The notes under the pieces were generated by a model. The model saw only the letters and a list, made by a program, of their open reading frames with translations, did no database searches and had not been told where the DNA came from. The position numbers were made by a program, and so were the translations under genes. Below are positions 1-11,712 of a stretch of 64,000 nucleotides of DNA, one piece after another. The first letter of the stretch is position 1. Every line of letters begins with the position of its first letter. The DNA lies in the NCBI GenBank assembly GCA_030248215.1, contig JASANG010000464.1, positions 62,001 through 126,000 on the forward strand. The letters are read 5' to 3'. The stretch comes from Enoplolaimus lenunculus. Lineage: Eukaryota > Nematoda > Enoplea > Enoplida > Thoracostomopsidae.

Positions 1-224
1 AGTTTAGTATATAAACCTTGACAATCAACAAAAATAAACCATCGAAGGAAAATTAAGCTTCCGTGGAAAACGAAACTCTAAAATGCAGCAGATAAGTAAA
101 TACGTACATATCTTCAACTAGAGCTAATTCGCCAATAATATAGCAAAAAAGAAATTTAATAAAATGAATTTTTCGTTCACACGCGGATAGTATTCAGATA
201 AACTGTAATTCCAGTTGCACCCTA
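1..224. mobile_element. hAT-like MITE fragment, cut by the window edge
   Basis: This is the right-hand part of the same MITE that lies complete at 15120-15472. Shared landmarks are an AAACCTTGACAAT block, the AATAAACCATCGAAG block, and a right end reading CCAGTTGCACCCTA. The left end is outside the window. The flank after the end (GTTAGCGG) resembles the target duplication of the 15120 copy (GTTGGCGG). Confidence 0.7.
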
Positions 225-669
225 GTTAGCGGATGTGGGTGTAGCTATCTTTTCCAGATACTCAAAGTTGGCCATCAACTGGAATAAACCGGTAGTGGCA
301 AAGTTCGTGCATTTTGGAAATTAAGAAAAGAAAAATTTGCAAATAATTGTGAATCGGAATGCTTGTACTTTACTCAGCAAGCTATACGCTGGTAAAGCAA
401 AAAGAGGCTGAATATTTGTGTCGGGTGGGGACCAATTTGCACTATGTGCCACACTAGTGCCCATTCTCGGCGTCCGTTGAGCTTCTAGCTATGTCATTCC
501 TCTGGCATGCAATCCCCTCCAGTCCCAACCTTCACTATAGTATCGTGATTTATACATAACCGGTATAATATTGGCCTTGCCGTATTTTCTGCTCATTTGT
601 CAAACATTGTGCTTTAACATCCCTTGCCAAATCCTTATAAAACGTATTCCGTTTTCTGCCAATTTCACT
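225..669. other. non-coding stretch, no gene seen
   Basis: I see no supported gene here. A block near 475-530 (around TTCTAGCTATGTCATTCC) recurs in diverged form near 36112-36160, so part of this stretch is an unnamed interspersed repeat. Confidence 0.4.
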
Positions 670-982
670 TTACGTTTATTTTTACATATATTTCATATTG
701 TGTTTTCAGGTACTAAAACCTTATTTTTTGACCAAATTCTATGCACTCACTGCATTTCGCATTCTTATTTCTGCAAATTCTTTCCCCTTTGACCCTTTTG
801 TGCCAATTCCTATATGTCATATTTCTTGTGATCTTACATATGCGCTTATTTTCATGTTTTCAGGCATCCCCTTCCCGTTTCCTACTAATTTTCAGGTGCT
901 CATTCCATTTCGCACATCTATTTTTGCTAATTATGTCTATTTTGCCATATTTCTTTTTATGTCATTATGGTGATGATTCTAC
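670..982 (+). repeat. interspersed repeat R1, uninterrupted copy (empty site of the giant element)
   Basis: This block is colinear with 2352-2655 followed by 35132-35155. Both share the TTTTACATATATTTCATATT start, the GGTACTAAAACCTTA block and, here without interruption, CTTTTTATGTCATTATGG. In the second copy the giant element sits exactly inside that last phrase. This copy is therefore the unoccupied target site. The apparent open reading frames in it are not convincing as genes. Confidence 0.85.
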
Positions 983-1067
983 GGCTCATGTTACTATAAA
1001 GGCCGTCCCAATTGCACGTTACACAAATTACCCGGCGTTCACACATGCGCTTCTGTTATGCACAAGC

Positions 1068-1220
1068 AGATATATTTACGTAGGTATATATAATATATAC
1101 ATATATAAACATATATATACATATTTACGTGTGTATATATGTATATATGTATATATTATATATACATATATGTATGTATATGTGTATATGTATATATATG
1201 TATATATTATATATACATAT
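1068..1220. repeat. TATA/TATG-rich microsatellite
   Basis: Imperfect tandem run of TATATA, TATATG and GTATAT units immediately before the minisatellite. Confidence 0.9.
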
Positions 1221-2015
1221 CTGTCCCATCTGTCCCAACTGTCCCATCTGTCTCAGCTGTCCCATCTGTCCCAACTGTACCATTTGTCCCAAGTGTCCCA
1301 AGTGTCCCATCTGTCCCATCTGTCCCATCTGTCCCATCTGCCCCAACTGTCCCATCTGTCCCAACTGTCCCATCTGTCCCGCTGTCCCATCTGTCCCATC
1401 TGTCCCATCTGTCCCAACTGTCCCAAGTGTCCCAACTGTCCCAACTGTCCCGCTGTCTCAACTGTCCCATCTGTCCCAACTGCCCCAACTGTCCCACCTG
1501 TGCCATATGTTGCAAATGTCCCAACTGTCCCATCTGTCCCAACTGTCCCAAAAGTCCCATCTGTCCCAAGTTTCCCAAGAGTCCAAACTGTCCCATCTGT
1601 CCCAACTGTCTCAACTATCCCATCTGTCCCAACTCTCCCAACTGCCCCATCTGTCCCATCTGCCCCATGTGTCCAACTGACCCATCTATCCCAACTGTCC
1701 CATCTTTCCTGCTGTCCCATCTGTCCCATCTGTCCCGCTGTCCCATCTGTCCCAACTGTCCCATCTGTCCCAAGTGTCCCAACTATCCCAACTGTCCCAT
1801 CTGTCCCAAGTGTCCCAAGTGTCCCATCTGTCCCATCTGTCCCGCTGTCCCATCTGTCCCATCTGTCCCAACTGTCCCATCTGTCCCAACTGTCCCACCT
1901 GTCCCATCTCTCCCAGCTGTCCCAACTTTCCCATCTGTCCCAACTGTCCTATATGTCCCATCTGTCCCAACTGTCCCATCTGTCCCACTGTCTCATCTGT
2001 CCCAACAGTCCCGCG
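1221..2015. repeat. 9-bp minisatellite, unit CTGTCCCAN
   Basis: About 88 head-to-tail units of CTGTCCCAT, CTGTCCCAA and close variants (AAGTGTCCC, CGCTGTCCC). Because the unit is exactly 9 bp, stop codons are avoided in most frames on both strands. Long tripeptide-repeat frames (Val-Pro-Ser/Thr, Cys-Pro-Ile/Asn, Leu-Ser-His/Gln, and Gly-Gln-Met on the other strand) appear. These are by-products, not genes. Confidence 0.97.
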
Positions 2016-2351
2016 GTCCCAAATATATTTTTGGGATGTACTCCTGGTACATTGCTGTCCCGGGAAAATGGGACGGGTACTCCTGGTACATTTCTGTCCC
2101 GGAAAAATGGGCGGCCTTTAAAGTAACATTGGCCATCAAAACTAAGGAAAATCAGTAATTTGTTATAAACGGGACTAAGGGGCTTGTGTTTAGTATTTTG
2201 TTTTCATTACTTGTTCACTGCTAGTAAAACGGATAAAAAGTGTCGTATAAACCCGTACGAGCCATAGGAATACCTAAAACTGAACTAAAACTGTTCCTGG
2301 ATCGACCAAAAACTAGACCATGGCCGCCTTCGGATCGGTCAAAAATTCCCC

Positions 2352-2655
2352 AGTTACGTGTATTTTTACATATATTTCATATTTTGTTTTCAGGTACTAA
2401 AACCTTATTTTTTGACCAAATTCTATGCGCTCTGCGGATTGCACATTCCTACTTATTTCTGCCAATTCTTTCCTCTTTGACCCTTTGTGCCAATTCCTAC
2501 ATGTCATATTTCTTGTGATCTTATATACGCTTATTTTCATGTTTTCAGGCGTTCCCTTCCCATTTACTACTAATTTTCAGGTGCTCATTCCATTTCACAC
2601 CTTTATTTCTGCTAATTCTGTCCCATTTGTGCTTATTTTGTCATATTTCTTTTTA
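2352..2655 (+). repeat. repeat R1, second copy, left part (interrupted by the giant element)
   Basis: Colinear with 670-969, ending in CTTTTTA. The rest of the copy resumes at 35132 (TTATGTCATTATGG...) after the giant element. Confidence 0.85.
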
Positions 2656-2838
2656 TGCGTCGTCCACTTTAAGTTGCGCTCTGCCTGTGGAAAATTGCAA
2701 CGCCTTTTTTCCATATGAATTTTCGAAAATCATAGCAGTGGGTAATTGAAATCCAAAACTTTTGCAAACAGTAAATTGAAACAATTTATAAAACGTATAA
2801 GGAAATGAATTCGGATTTTTTTCTCAATTTCCCACTAG
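2656..2838 (+). repeat. left terminal inverted repeat of the giant element
   Basis: 183 bp. I count about three differences from the reverse complement of 34949-35131, so the two ends are nearly identical. It ends inward at a CTCAATTTC-CACTAG block. Confidence 0.95.
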
Positions 2839-3000
2839 AGGTTTTTTGATCAACCCAAGAAGGAAATTGAATTTGTTTTCAAACTCAATTTCCATCTGCG
2901 GGTTGGGATTTATTAGGCAGTAGGAAATTGATTTAGTAAAATTAAAATACGCATTTTGCGATATTTACCCTGCTCTAGAAATTGAAATAATATATTCCAA
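2839..3000. repeat. left subterminal motif cluster (CAATTTCC / GGAAATTG)
   Basis: Both orientations of CAATTTCC recur at about 2862, 2885, 2921 and (as GAAATTGAAA) 2978, continuing from one in the TIR. The same motif is clustered just inside the right TIR (34761-34945). Matching clusters at both ends are what transposase-binding subterminal repeats look like. The role is inferred. Confidence 0.6.
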
Positions 3001-5235
3001 TTTAGCATTTATGATATTTTCCCCGTGTAAAGATAAACTATTTCACCTATGCACTCATGAGCGGTCTTTAATAAAGGTCAATACGGTATATATATAATTC
3101 TTGATGTGAGGTCGATACAGTGCATGTGAGGTCGATACAGTGCATGTTGTATTTGTTTGGTGTTTAGTGCTTAATATATATTGTGTTTAAATGTTGTTTG
3201 TATGCGCTCATTGTTTGCGGTTTGTTGTCGCTATTCTGCTATTGTGGAATTCCGTAGCTTCTGTTGTGTATGTTGTAGCAGAATCACTGAAGTCTAGTCG
3301 AATCGCTGCACCTTTCGCTTAGTGATATTCAGTAAATGTGCCCAAATAGTAGCAATATCGCAGAAGTCTAGTTGAAATGTTATACCTAAGCCAAATACTT
3401 TATCTAAACTGTTTGTGGGATTGAAATAAAGTTATGGTGATATTCTTCAGCTTGTGTTGCCTATACTGTAGCATAATCGCCGAAGCCTAGTCGAAATTCT
3501 ACACCTAAGCGGAATAGAAATTCCTTCGGAACCCTGACGTATCAACAGTGAGTCAGTGAATTTATTATGTCAGATATACAACCAATGTATAACACAGGCA
3601 AAGGCAATCATTCATACAAAACATTGTCCACCTAAAAATAATCTATAAAGTCAAGTTGACTCAGATATAATAAACTCAATTTTATTTTTCATCACAATTA
3701 GAAACCTATGCATAAATCTGTAAACGCTACTTCATATTTTCTGCAGATGTTTTTATTTCTTCTGAGACATACTTTCTTGCAGTAACTTGAATCCCGGCTT
3801 TCGAAAGGGACGCGATAGCAAAGTTTGCCTTAATGGCTGAAAGTCTATTCTATGTGATAAGGGTTTAATATTGCGTTCATAACAAAAATCAAGTTAACAG
3901 GTAGAAAGCTTGCAACATGTACAGGTTCAATTCAAATGTTATTAATAACATAAACATTATTTTCATGTTGATAAAAACATTTGCGTACTCGGTTCACATG
4001 CCAAGATTGATATGCAACGCCAATGCCAAAATACTTTAGAATGTTCAGACAAATGTATAGAAAAGGGCCGTAGGAAAGTTATTTCAAATTTTCTGCACGT
4101 TTTTTATTTCCTCTGAGACACATGCATTCTTGTTGTAATTTGAATCCTGCGTTTCCGAGAGTGACGTCTATAACGAAGACTGCCATCAGAGCTAGTAGCC
4201 TACTCTACGTGATAAGGGGTTAATTTGCGTTTTATATACAACACAAAACTCAGCATATACTAAAGCATACACAAAAATATAGCAGGCAGTGTCGGAGCAG
4301 GCAAGGATGGGGCTCCCCGAAATTACAGGTAGAAGCCGGACGCATTTTAAAACTTAAGCGGTATTTGTTTCAACCGGATAGGGTGAGGGCCCCTTTAGGG
4401 GTGGGGCTCTCCCTCCAAATGTGGGGTATGGAGGTGGCTGCTCCGACCCTGATTGCAGGTTCAACTAATTACGGCAAAAGAAACGTTATTTTGATGTCGA
4501 TAAACAACATTTGCGTCAAGTTGTTCACTTTTTACTATACGTGATAAAGGATTAATTTTATCACATTTCCATGCTGAAATATCTCTATTACCGTTACCAA
4601 CTTCATTCACTGCCGATGCCAACAATACTTTACATGTAGATAGAATTTTCAGGGTAATGTAAAGAATAGGGCAGTAACAGTAGCATACTCGTATTCCTAA
4701 GCTTTAACCGTAAGAACAAGCGTATACCTAATCCTGAGCCAATGCCTAAGCAAACAAATCAGTCGGAAGCTCAAGCATACTAAATTGCTGTCCGACATAA
4801 AAAATTTCAACCCTGATATTTATACGGGCGTATTTCATAAAGTACGATTTTATATTAATAAGACAGTATTTTAATCAACTTTACGCCAAAAACCTTCTAT
4901 TTTGTATTACATGTTATGCGAGTTTTGCTTATGTCGGGAAAAATTGTACACAAGCAAGCAGCGGACCAAAGAGTACAATCAAAGCACAAAATATGAAGGA
5001 GCTAAAAACCATTTGCTTAATGTTCATCAGAGTCCTCAGAACTTTGAGAGTCACGATGGTGTTTTGCAAAACCATCGTTAAAAATCGGCATGTAAACACC
5101 GTTAGGAGAATCGCTATTATGCTGAAATTCAGTTTCCGAGGTGTTGACATCTGCGCAATTTGGTGTGTCGTTAGCACATACTGCAGATGTACTGCAGTCC
5201 GGGCTTGAAAGTTCGTTAGAGCTCGCTGATATATC
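3001..5235. repeat. left subterminal non-coding region with several repeat families
   Basis: No gene is seen downstream of the gene D stop. Repeats visible are a 20-bp unit GTGAGGTCGATACAGTGCAT in tandem at 3105-3145; three diverged copies of a roughly 45-bp block (GTAGCA-AATC-C-GAAG-CTAGT-GAA) near 3272, 3348 and 3470; and two roughly 150-bp direct repeats at 3729-3875 and 4078-4238 (TTTCTGCA ... TCTGAGACA ... GTGATAAGG-TTAAT) with a shorter third echo near 4535. A small MITE lies at 4287-4451. Confidence 0.65.
4287..4451. mobile_element. short hAT-like MITE (165 bp)
   Basis: Ends CAGTGTCGGAGCAG and CTGCTCCGACCCTG are inverted repeats. The flanking 8-mers ATAGCAGG and ATTGCAGG match at 7 of 8 positions, as expected for an 8-bp hAT-type duplication. 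Confidence 0.75.
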
Positions 5236-8200
5236 TTAACATTGTGCCATAATTTTAAGTCCATGCACTGGTTGGACCAATGCTGATCTTAATTGTTTCG
5301 CAATAGTCGTAATATTGTCAAAACGGGGAACATTGTCACCCAAACTGTCAGAATATAAACAATCCGATGCTTTCATTTTATCGTTATCAACGCTGTAATC
5401 TATTTCTGACGTAAATGACGTATTAATAGACTCATAAAACGTGTCGTCCAGATTAATATCAGATATCATATTGCCACATATATTAATTTGTTCGTTATAA
5501 ACATTGTTTCGTGAATGTGTTGAATGCGGATGCGCAGAACGCGTATCGCGGACAAACTCGACATGCGAATTTTCTGAATCTAAAAACTAACTCGTATTGT
5601 TAATTTGTTTTGTATCGTTAGTACAATATGCTTGAGCAACTAACAGTCACAACTGTAGTTAAAATAAAGAAAACCTAGCGAGCTAAATGAGCGAGAAACC
5701 ACACGAGTTTATATTAAATCTACCAACAACGATTGATTTCTAGGGCCCCTGAACGTGCTGCAAATAGTTAAAAACAGGCAATAAACACTACGTAAGGTAT
5801 GTAGTTCTTTCAAGTATCACGTATGCATAAAGCAAATGACTGCTTTTTGCGAACAAATTGTAAAATTTAAACTTTATTTCATCAAGATTTTAGGCAATAC
5901 CTGAAACTGAATTTGTTTCAACAAATTCCTCGTTCTCTGAACTAAAATCCTCTTTCTTTTTTTTGCTCACGCTTCTTAGTTGAGTTGTTTTTATATTTCG
6001 CGGTAACTGGTCGTTGATGTATTTGTTCTGGAATAAGTAAAATGTTTCGCCAAGCACATGATAGAAAAATATTGTTACAACAACCAGTAAAAATAAGCTA
6101 ATCTTGCATCATAGACGTTTGAAATCAGTATATTATAATATAAAATAAAAAATCACAGAATTGTAAACCAAACAGTTGCCAATATACGCATCAATTTTTA
6201 AAGCATAAAACACTCTACTATGTCACTGTGAATAACGCTACCTAAAGACGTTTTGCTTGCTGCATGTTCGTCAATTTCTGAATCAGAACTCTGTACGGTT
6301 TGTTGTTTATGTTTATTTATCGCGCTGCTTTTCCGTTTTCCAACAGCCAACTGCTTTCGTCGATGTTCTGAAAGTTGCAAAAACTACGCCATAAGTAATG
6401 ATTTTAGATATATTATTAAGTTTGGCTGTATAAATAGTCGATAATTAGTGGCCTTAAAATAATTAAGACGACCGACTAATGCGCTAGACTGATTAGAATA
6501 CACCAGAAATGTGGCGTCACTTTTTTAACGAAATCAGTAATTAATTCACGCTTTCTAAGGCTTGCACTATGCTTTTGAATTACTTGAATGTCGTTCGGTG
6601 CCGTTCGTTAGCTTGCGGTATCGGTTGTGATTTACTCTCATACAACACTACGAGCATACATCTCAAAATCGAGCAAGGCTCAAACTGATAACTGTAACAT
6701 ACTGTTTCTGTATAATGCCCACAAGCGATCAATTTCCCCAAGTGTTTCTTCCTCTGTTAACATGCAGCTGCGCGCGAGTCGAATACAGTCATTTTGTGGG
6801 TGTCGATTGCTAGCAATTGAGTCGTCAAAATGCTGCTTGATTTTAACAGACGGGTACTGAACCATTTGGCATTCAGCGTCTTTCATTGCTGCAAGCACAG
6901 CCTGTTTGGCTAAAATTTTTTAAGTAATTATGCTAACATTTTCGAATATAGGTTTTCAAATGTATCACCGATCCTAAACATAATTCTTATTACCGAGTGT
7001 AAAAGAAGGATAAATATACCCAACACTGCTCCGTTGAAAGTTTAGCAATACAGTTATTTAACTTTTATTAACTTAACAAATGAGTTTCTTTAGCTAAAGC
7101 GACCGTTATATTCTAAAGACAGTTTTGTAAATGAAGTGAACATAAGATGCCTTTGCAAGGTAAAATTCTGCAATACTTACCAGGTAGAAAATGTCCTCGA
7201 ACATGGTTCTCCCCATTTATGGCCTGGATCTGGTACCGGCCAAATTTGTTCAAAAACGTGAGGACCGCCGTTAAACCAGTACATCGAATTGCTGCAATAA
7301 ACTTTGCGCTCATATTAACGAAAAAATATGAGCTGTGCCGCTTGACGTCATAGCAGCACGTACAGTTTTAAAATTATGCGTTTTAGATATCTAGCGGCAG
7401 AGTGTGACCGAATTTCTGTTTCCGGCAAAATCGATGTCCGTTTTCGTTTTAGCAATACCGGAAACTGTTAATTTTGTCTCAAAATTAGTTGAAAATCACT
7501 TATTATACTTACAATTTTTCATTACAAACATGGTGCATTTGTTTCAAAATTTTAAAAGTTTTAGTGCGCATGCTATTCTTTCTTCAAAATTTCACAAAGC
7601 CATGTACATATTTGCATGCTTCAATTGTGTAAGCAGAAAAATAAAACATCCGTTTTCCGTTATTTTGATCCCTATTCGTGAAAATTTACAATCCAACTAG
7701 ATAAATAAAATTCTCAAGTCATGTCTCTGCATAAAAATCGAGCACAATTTGCGGCATGATGGTTAAACTTGCAAGTATATATCCTTGTAAGAATATGCGC
7801 AATAGCAAACAGATGGGCTTAAAGAAGAGCAAGAGCAATTTTGTTGTACATAAATGAAACACTGAAAATTCATAGCGTACTTTATACCCTTAGATTTCAA
7901 TTTTAGTTGTCAAAACATAATAGAACTGTTGCAAAACTTACATGCGCAATAGCAGACACATGGGCTTAAAGAAGAGCAATTTTATGTTGCAGAAAACTGA
8001 AACACTTCAAATTTATAGCGTACTTTATAGTTTTACTTTTCAATTTTAGTTGTCAAAACCAGGGAGCAATCGGAATTCCGATTCCGATTAGAATAACGAT
8101 TCCGATTCCACAATCATTCGGAATCCGAATTTCAATTTTAGTTTATAGCCTACTTGTTGTCATATGTTGTAGAAAAATTCTAAAGTTAACTTATCAGCAA

Positions 8201-11200
8201 TTGATTGTAGTTTAGCTTTACTGAGCCAAAAATGACAACCAATTTGTTCAAGCGACGTTTTTGAGAATTGCTGCCTGCTAACAGACACCCTAAATCAATA
8301 TTACCTGCTCTACTAATTGGTAATCTGCAAAATGCTGTGCGGCGCTCTTTGAATAAAGAGCTTTTGGTTTGACTACACCCACCACTTTTTGTGCATGATT
8401 GCTAATTTGCGGAATAAGGTAATTAGAAACCTGAATTGTTGAAGGGTACGTATTTTGGTAGTCAACTCTTGTTGTGATGTTTGGCTCGCCAGCTACAGTT
8501 AAAACAGGAAACTGATTGTGTGTAACAACTGTGTCCATCCGAATGGCTGCAGCATCGTCCATTGACACTTGGATTGCGTATTTGCACTTCGGTTCAACAT
8601 AATCCTTGATCCTATAGTAGGCATTTCTCATATATTTATCAACCGATGGCTTAATGGCATAAGCACGTCTTGCGCGGTTAAAACGCAAATCAACTTCGCC
8701 ATAGTGGCGATGAGTTACATTTCTCAATTTATGCCGCTTGGTGTATAAATAGAATATTGTGCTGCGGGATATTTTGGTCGTGTTGTAATACTTATGAAGG
8801 TACTGTTGAATACCTTTCAAAGTCACTTTTTGTGACCGCTGGTATTTGCCTGTTCGTCTGTAGTATACTACGTAAGCTCCAGTGCGCCTCCATCTGTCTG
8901 CGCCAATATTGTTGCGCCTAACGTAATTTTCGATAACTTGTCCTATATTTGGAAATTTCTGCAAGTAGCGTGGCTGTGCGTTCGGCCGCACAATTTTTTG
9001 CTTTTGTAGCATTTGTAAAGCTGCTATTTTCTGTCTTTTTAACTGTGCAATTGAAATGTCACAAAATTGCTTAGCTGCTAGTGAAATAGTGTTTTCGTCA
9101 GCGTCTAAAACTAATTCTTGGAGTTTTTGCTCTTTTTCTACACTATTACTATCATTAGGAACAAATAATTCATGCTCAAGATGACCAAGGCCATGAACAA
9201 ATTCTTTTATCGCTCTTGGAACTTTTATATTACACTTAGCAGCATATGTCAATATTTGCGTAAAGATCACGCGCACTGATAAACGGCTATCACCACCAAC
9301 TGCGTCAGCAATATCTGAATTACTGTATTTCACCCAGTGTTTCATACAATTTGCTAATCTAATGATTCGCTGTGCTCGAACGATTTCCTCTGGATTTAAA
9401 CTAAAGTTAAGTTCGCGGACAACTTGGGCAGCTTTGTAAACAGCATCTTCTGCTTGACCTTTTGGTATGAGTTTTGTTAAATCGTCAGGCCCTAGTATAT
9501 TATTGTCTACAGCTTCTAATACTGTTGAAGGAAAGTCAAGCTGTTGAGCAAACTCATATAAACGGTCAGGCAAATAAATGTCATGCTTTTGTGCGTAATA
9601 AAACATGTTAGCAATAACAATACGAAGTGTTTGTAAATTATTGCCTGCAGACTTGCTTAGCTGGCCAACAACTCCAGGCGTACATTTAACCAAGCCAACA
9701 AAAAGCGCTAATTCTGCTGGTTCAAGCGCCTTTTTATCGCCACCATTTGGTCCAGTGAAATGAAATTTTGGATTAGCAATAGCAGAAAGTATGCCACCAT
9801 TTGCAACGTATTCAATTTGTTTACTAATGAACTGCATTAATTTGTGCTTTTCAATTTTTTCAGGTACCATTTCACTAAGCAAACGACTGTATTCCTCGCG
9901 TATCCGACCCAACTTTTCAACTTCAGCCAATACTTGAGCCTTAATTACATTCGGTCTGTTAATACCGATCCTGCGGAGCTCTTTTTTTGATGCATTTTGG
10001 CCGCACATAATGGCAAACCGGACAACGTTTCTATGCTTTTGAGACACAAGAGCACATAGTTTTTCTGCCAAATCTATGGGAATGCTGTTGAGCTTCGAAC
10101 TCAGAATTTTTTCTTGTGCTAAATCAACTCTTGCCTGAACATTTGCAACAGATTGATTCAGATCTGACATTGAAGCAGTGAAATACTGGTTCATAGTTCG
10201 TTCATAAAAAATTGCAGCAGGTACGGAGTGCAGCAAAAAAATAACCGCGTCACGATTTCGAAAATAAACATGTGGCCGGCACTGTGTCCAAACATCTCGA
10301 ACCAAAATACCTGGGTTTGTAAGTATGCAATAAGAACACATGATGATTTCGTATTTCATTTTTGATGGGAACTTTAAAAACTTTAAAATTTCTTTATATA
10401 CAAAACATTCCAGTTTCTCCCGCTTTCTAGGTAACTGCCAGTTTTTGTCGTGCTCTATCATTTCGACTTTTGGTGTGACGTTTTGTTTCAAGTAATTTTC
10501 TTCATACCTGGAAACTTAAGCCAGTTCAGAAACTAGATGTACCCTGTATTTTATTCTGAAGTTTGCAAATCATTTTCTCTTATAAAAATTTACCTTAGCC
10601 AACAACTTTATTTGGTTTCATTAAACAGAATCAGTTTTCACTTAAATATGGAGTAAAGTGCGCAAGAGCCGACGTATAATTTTGTTACTCCCAGCCACTC
10701 CGTAGCGTTTATTCGGAGAGTAAATTTGTATTTGCATTATTACGTCACAACATTATCGGAAATACGAATTGTAGAGTTTAAATATCAAACAGTTGAAAAC
10801 TTCTGCATAGACTCAGTTTTAGTGTTAACTTTTAACACACAAATTGAGCATATTATACTTGCGTGTCCTGACAGTTAGCCATGAAAAAAATAATTTTTTT
10901 TCAAAACTTACTGTGTTTCCAGGTTGAGCATAATTCGAAGGAGTTCCTCAACCAATCGCTGGTGTCCAGTATTGTCTACCTGCATTGAATATCAACAATA
11001 AGCGCCCAACCACAACATTTTATCTTTATACCAGGCCGGCCACTACAAAACGGCGTAGCATGAAATAGTGAGATAAGCCTCGCGGTGATGCGATCAAGGA
11101 ACCAAACGTAATTTAATAGTATAAAATTGTAATTTTTAAACAATGCGGTTGTTGGCAAAAAAATCTATAGGACATCACCGCCCTAACTTATTGCGTTCCT

Positions 11201-11712
11201 GGTTTAAGTATTAGCCATAGAGACGAAACAGTAAACATGGTTATAGGGCATGCATTCAAAAAAGGGTGAAGCAATATAGTTTGTTTGCTATGAAATGCAA
11301 ATTACAAAATATGATTTTTCTAGCAGTGTGTAAACCAACCCCAAGTTTGACCGTTTAAGCTTTACTTTTGTTTTGCATGGCTTCTTCTGGTTGCAAGTAT
11401 TTGCAGTGACAGCAGCAATGCAAGCTTCAACGTCATTAACTGCAAAAATGAAGCATGCAAATTGAATAATTAAGCAGTACACTGTTAAACGAGCCCATTC
11501 ACAGTAAAGTTCAAAAAGAACTCATTCATGACAGTGCGGCAGTTTGCATACGTTTATAACAATGTCTATTGTGTTTCTTAAGGAAATGGATCTTAGCATA
11601 TCTCCTAAGAATGCATTCAGGCATTTATTTAGCATATATTGATTTCTTGTAAAAACATGAACATATAAAGTGTTCAATGCTTACATATTGCTGCAGTTGC
11701 CGAATCGGCCAT
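5236..11712 (-). CDS. gene D: probable DDE-type transposase of the giant element (multi-exon, core not found)
   Basis: Exons I can assign, 5' to 3', are 11712-11685 (start ATG in AGCATGG), 11439-11366, 10979-10912, 10507-8305, about 7332-7181, 6909-6703, 6367-6221, 6027-5901 and 5579-5236 (stop). Donor/acceptor phases agree at all junctions except 8305 to 7332. The first four exons give about 791 residues. The large exon ends in a conserved block with DRWRRTG, a helix-rich segment, VSMDDAAAIRMDT (candidate first catalytic Asp, near residues 707-708), YPSTIQVSNYL, VGVVKP and AAQHFADY. The downstream exons encode VRGHFLP, YPSVKIKQHF, MLTEEETLGEIDRLW and a basic tail. From memory, uncharacterised transposon proteins of aquatic animals share these blocks, but between them carry a further stretch with an IRVDG...DEGPSH block that I cannot find here. 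Only about 1 kb, partly MITE and duplicated sequence, separates 8305 from 7332. The coding potential is therefore well supported, but an internal loss is likely. Confidence 0.75.
7398..7694. mobile_element. degenerate hAT-like MITE in gene D
   Basis: Starts CAGAGTGTGACCG and matches the 50750-51006 copy through an ATCGATG-CCGTTTTCGTTT block and an internal CAATTGTG-AAGCAGAAAAATAAAAC region. The right end is diverged, so the limit is approximate. It lies between the 8305 and 7332 exon boundaries of gene D. Confidence 0.6.
7798..8057. repeat. pair of ~118-bp direct repeats in gene D
   Basis: 7798-7915 and 7940-8057 share ATGCGCAATAGCA, ATGGGCTTAAAGAAGAGCAA, ATAGCGTACTTTATA and TTTCAATTTTAGTTGTCAAA. 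They lie exactly where the central catalytic exons of the transposase would be expected, so the duplication may be linked to loss of that region. On the - strand each copy has a splice-acceptor-like TTTCAG upstream. Confidence 0.75.
8070..8135. repeat. CGGAATTCCGATTCCGAT-type simple repeat
   Basis: Short alternating GATTCCGA and CGGAATC units in both orientations. No gene. Confidence 0.6.

Larger units (their letters stand above)
989..2128. mobile_element. MITE-like TIR element filled with micro- and minisatellite
   Basis: The left end TGTTACTATAAAGGCCG (989 on) is matched in inverted orientation at 2108-2128 with one mismatch over about 17 bases plus a short indel. The interior is a TA-rich microsatellite, then a 9-bp minisatellite, then a twice-repeated block at about 2039-2107 (CTCCTGGTACATT followed by a CTGTCCCGG motif). 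The minisatellite unit CTGTCCCAN may have arisen from that block. I could not fix the target duplication, so the boundaries are approximate. Confidence 0.55.

Noticed and set aside
741-2158. Long open frames of tripeptide repeats on both strands
   Set aside because: They are produced by the 9-bp minisatellite unit, which avoids stops in most frames. No start context, splice pattern or domain supports a gene.
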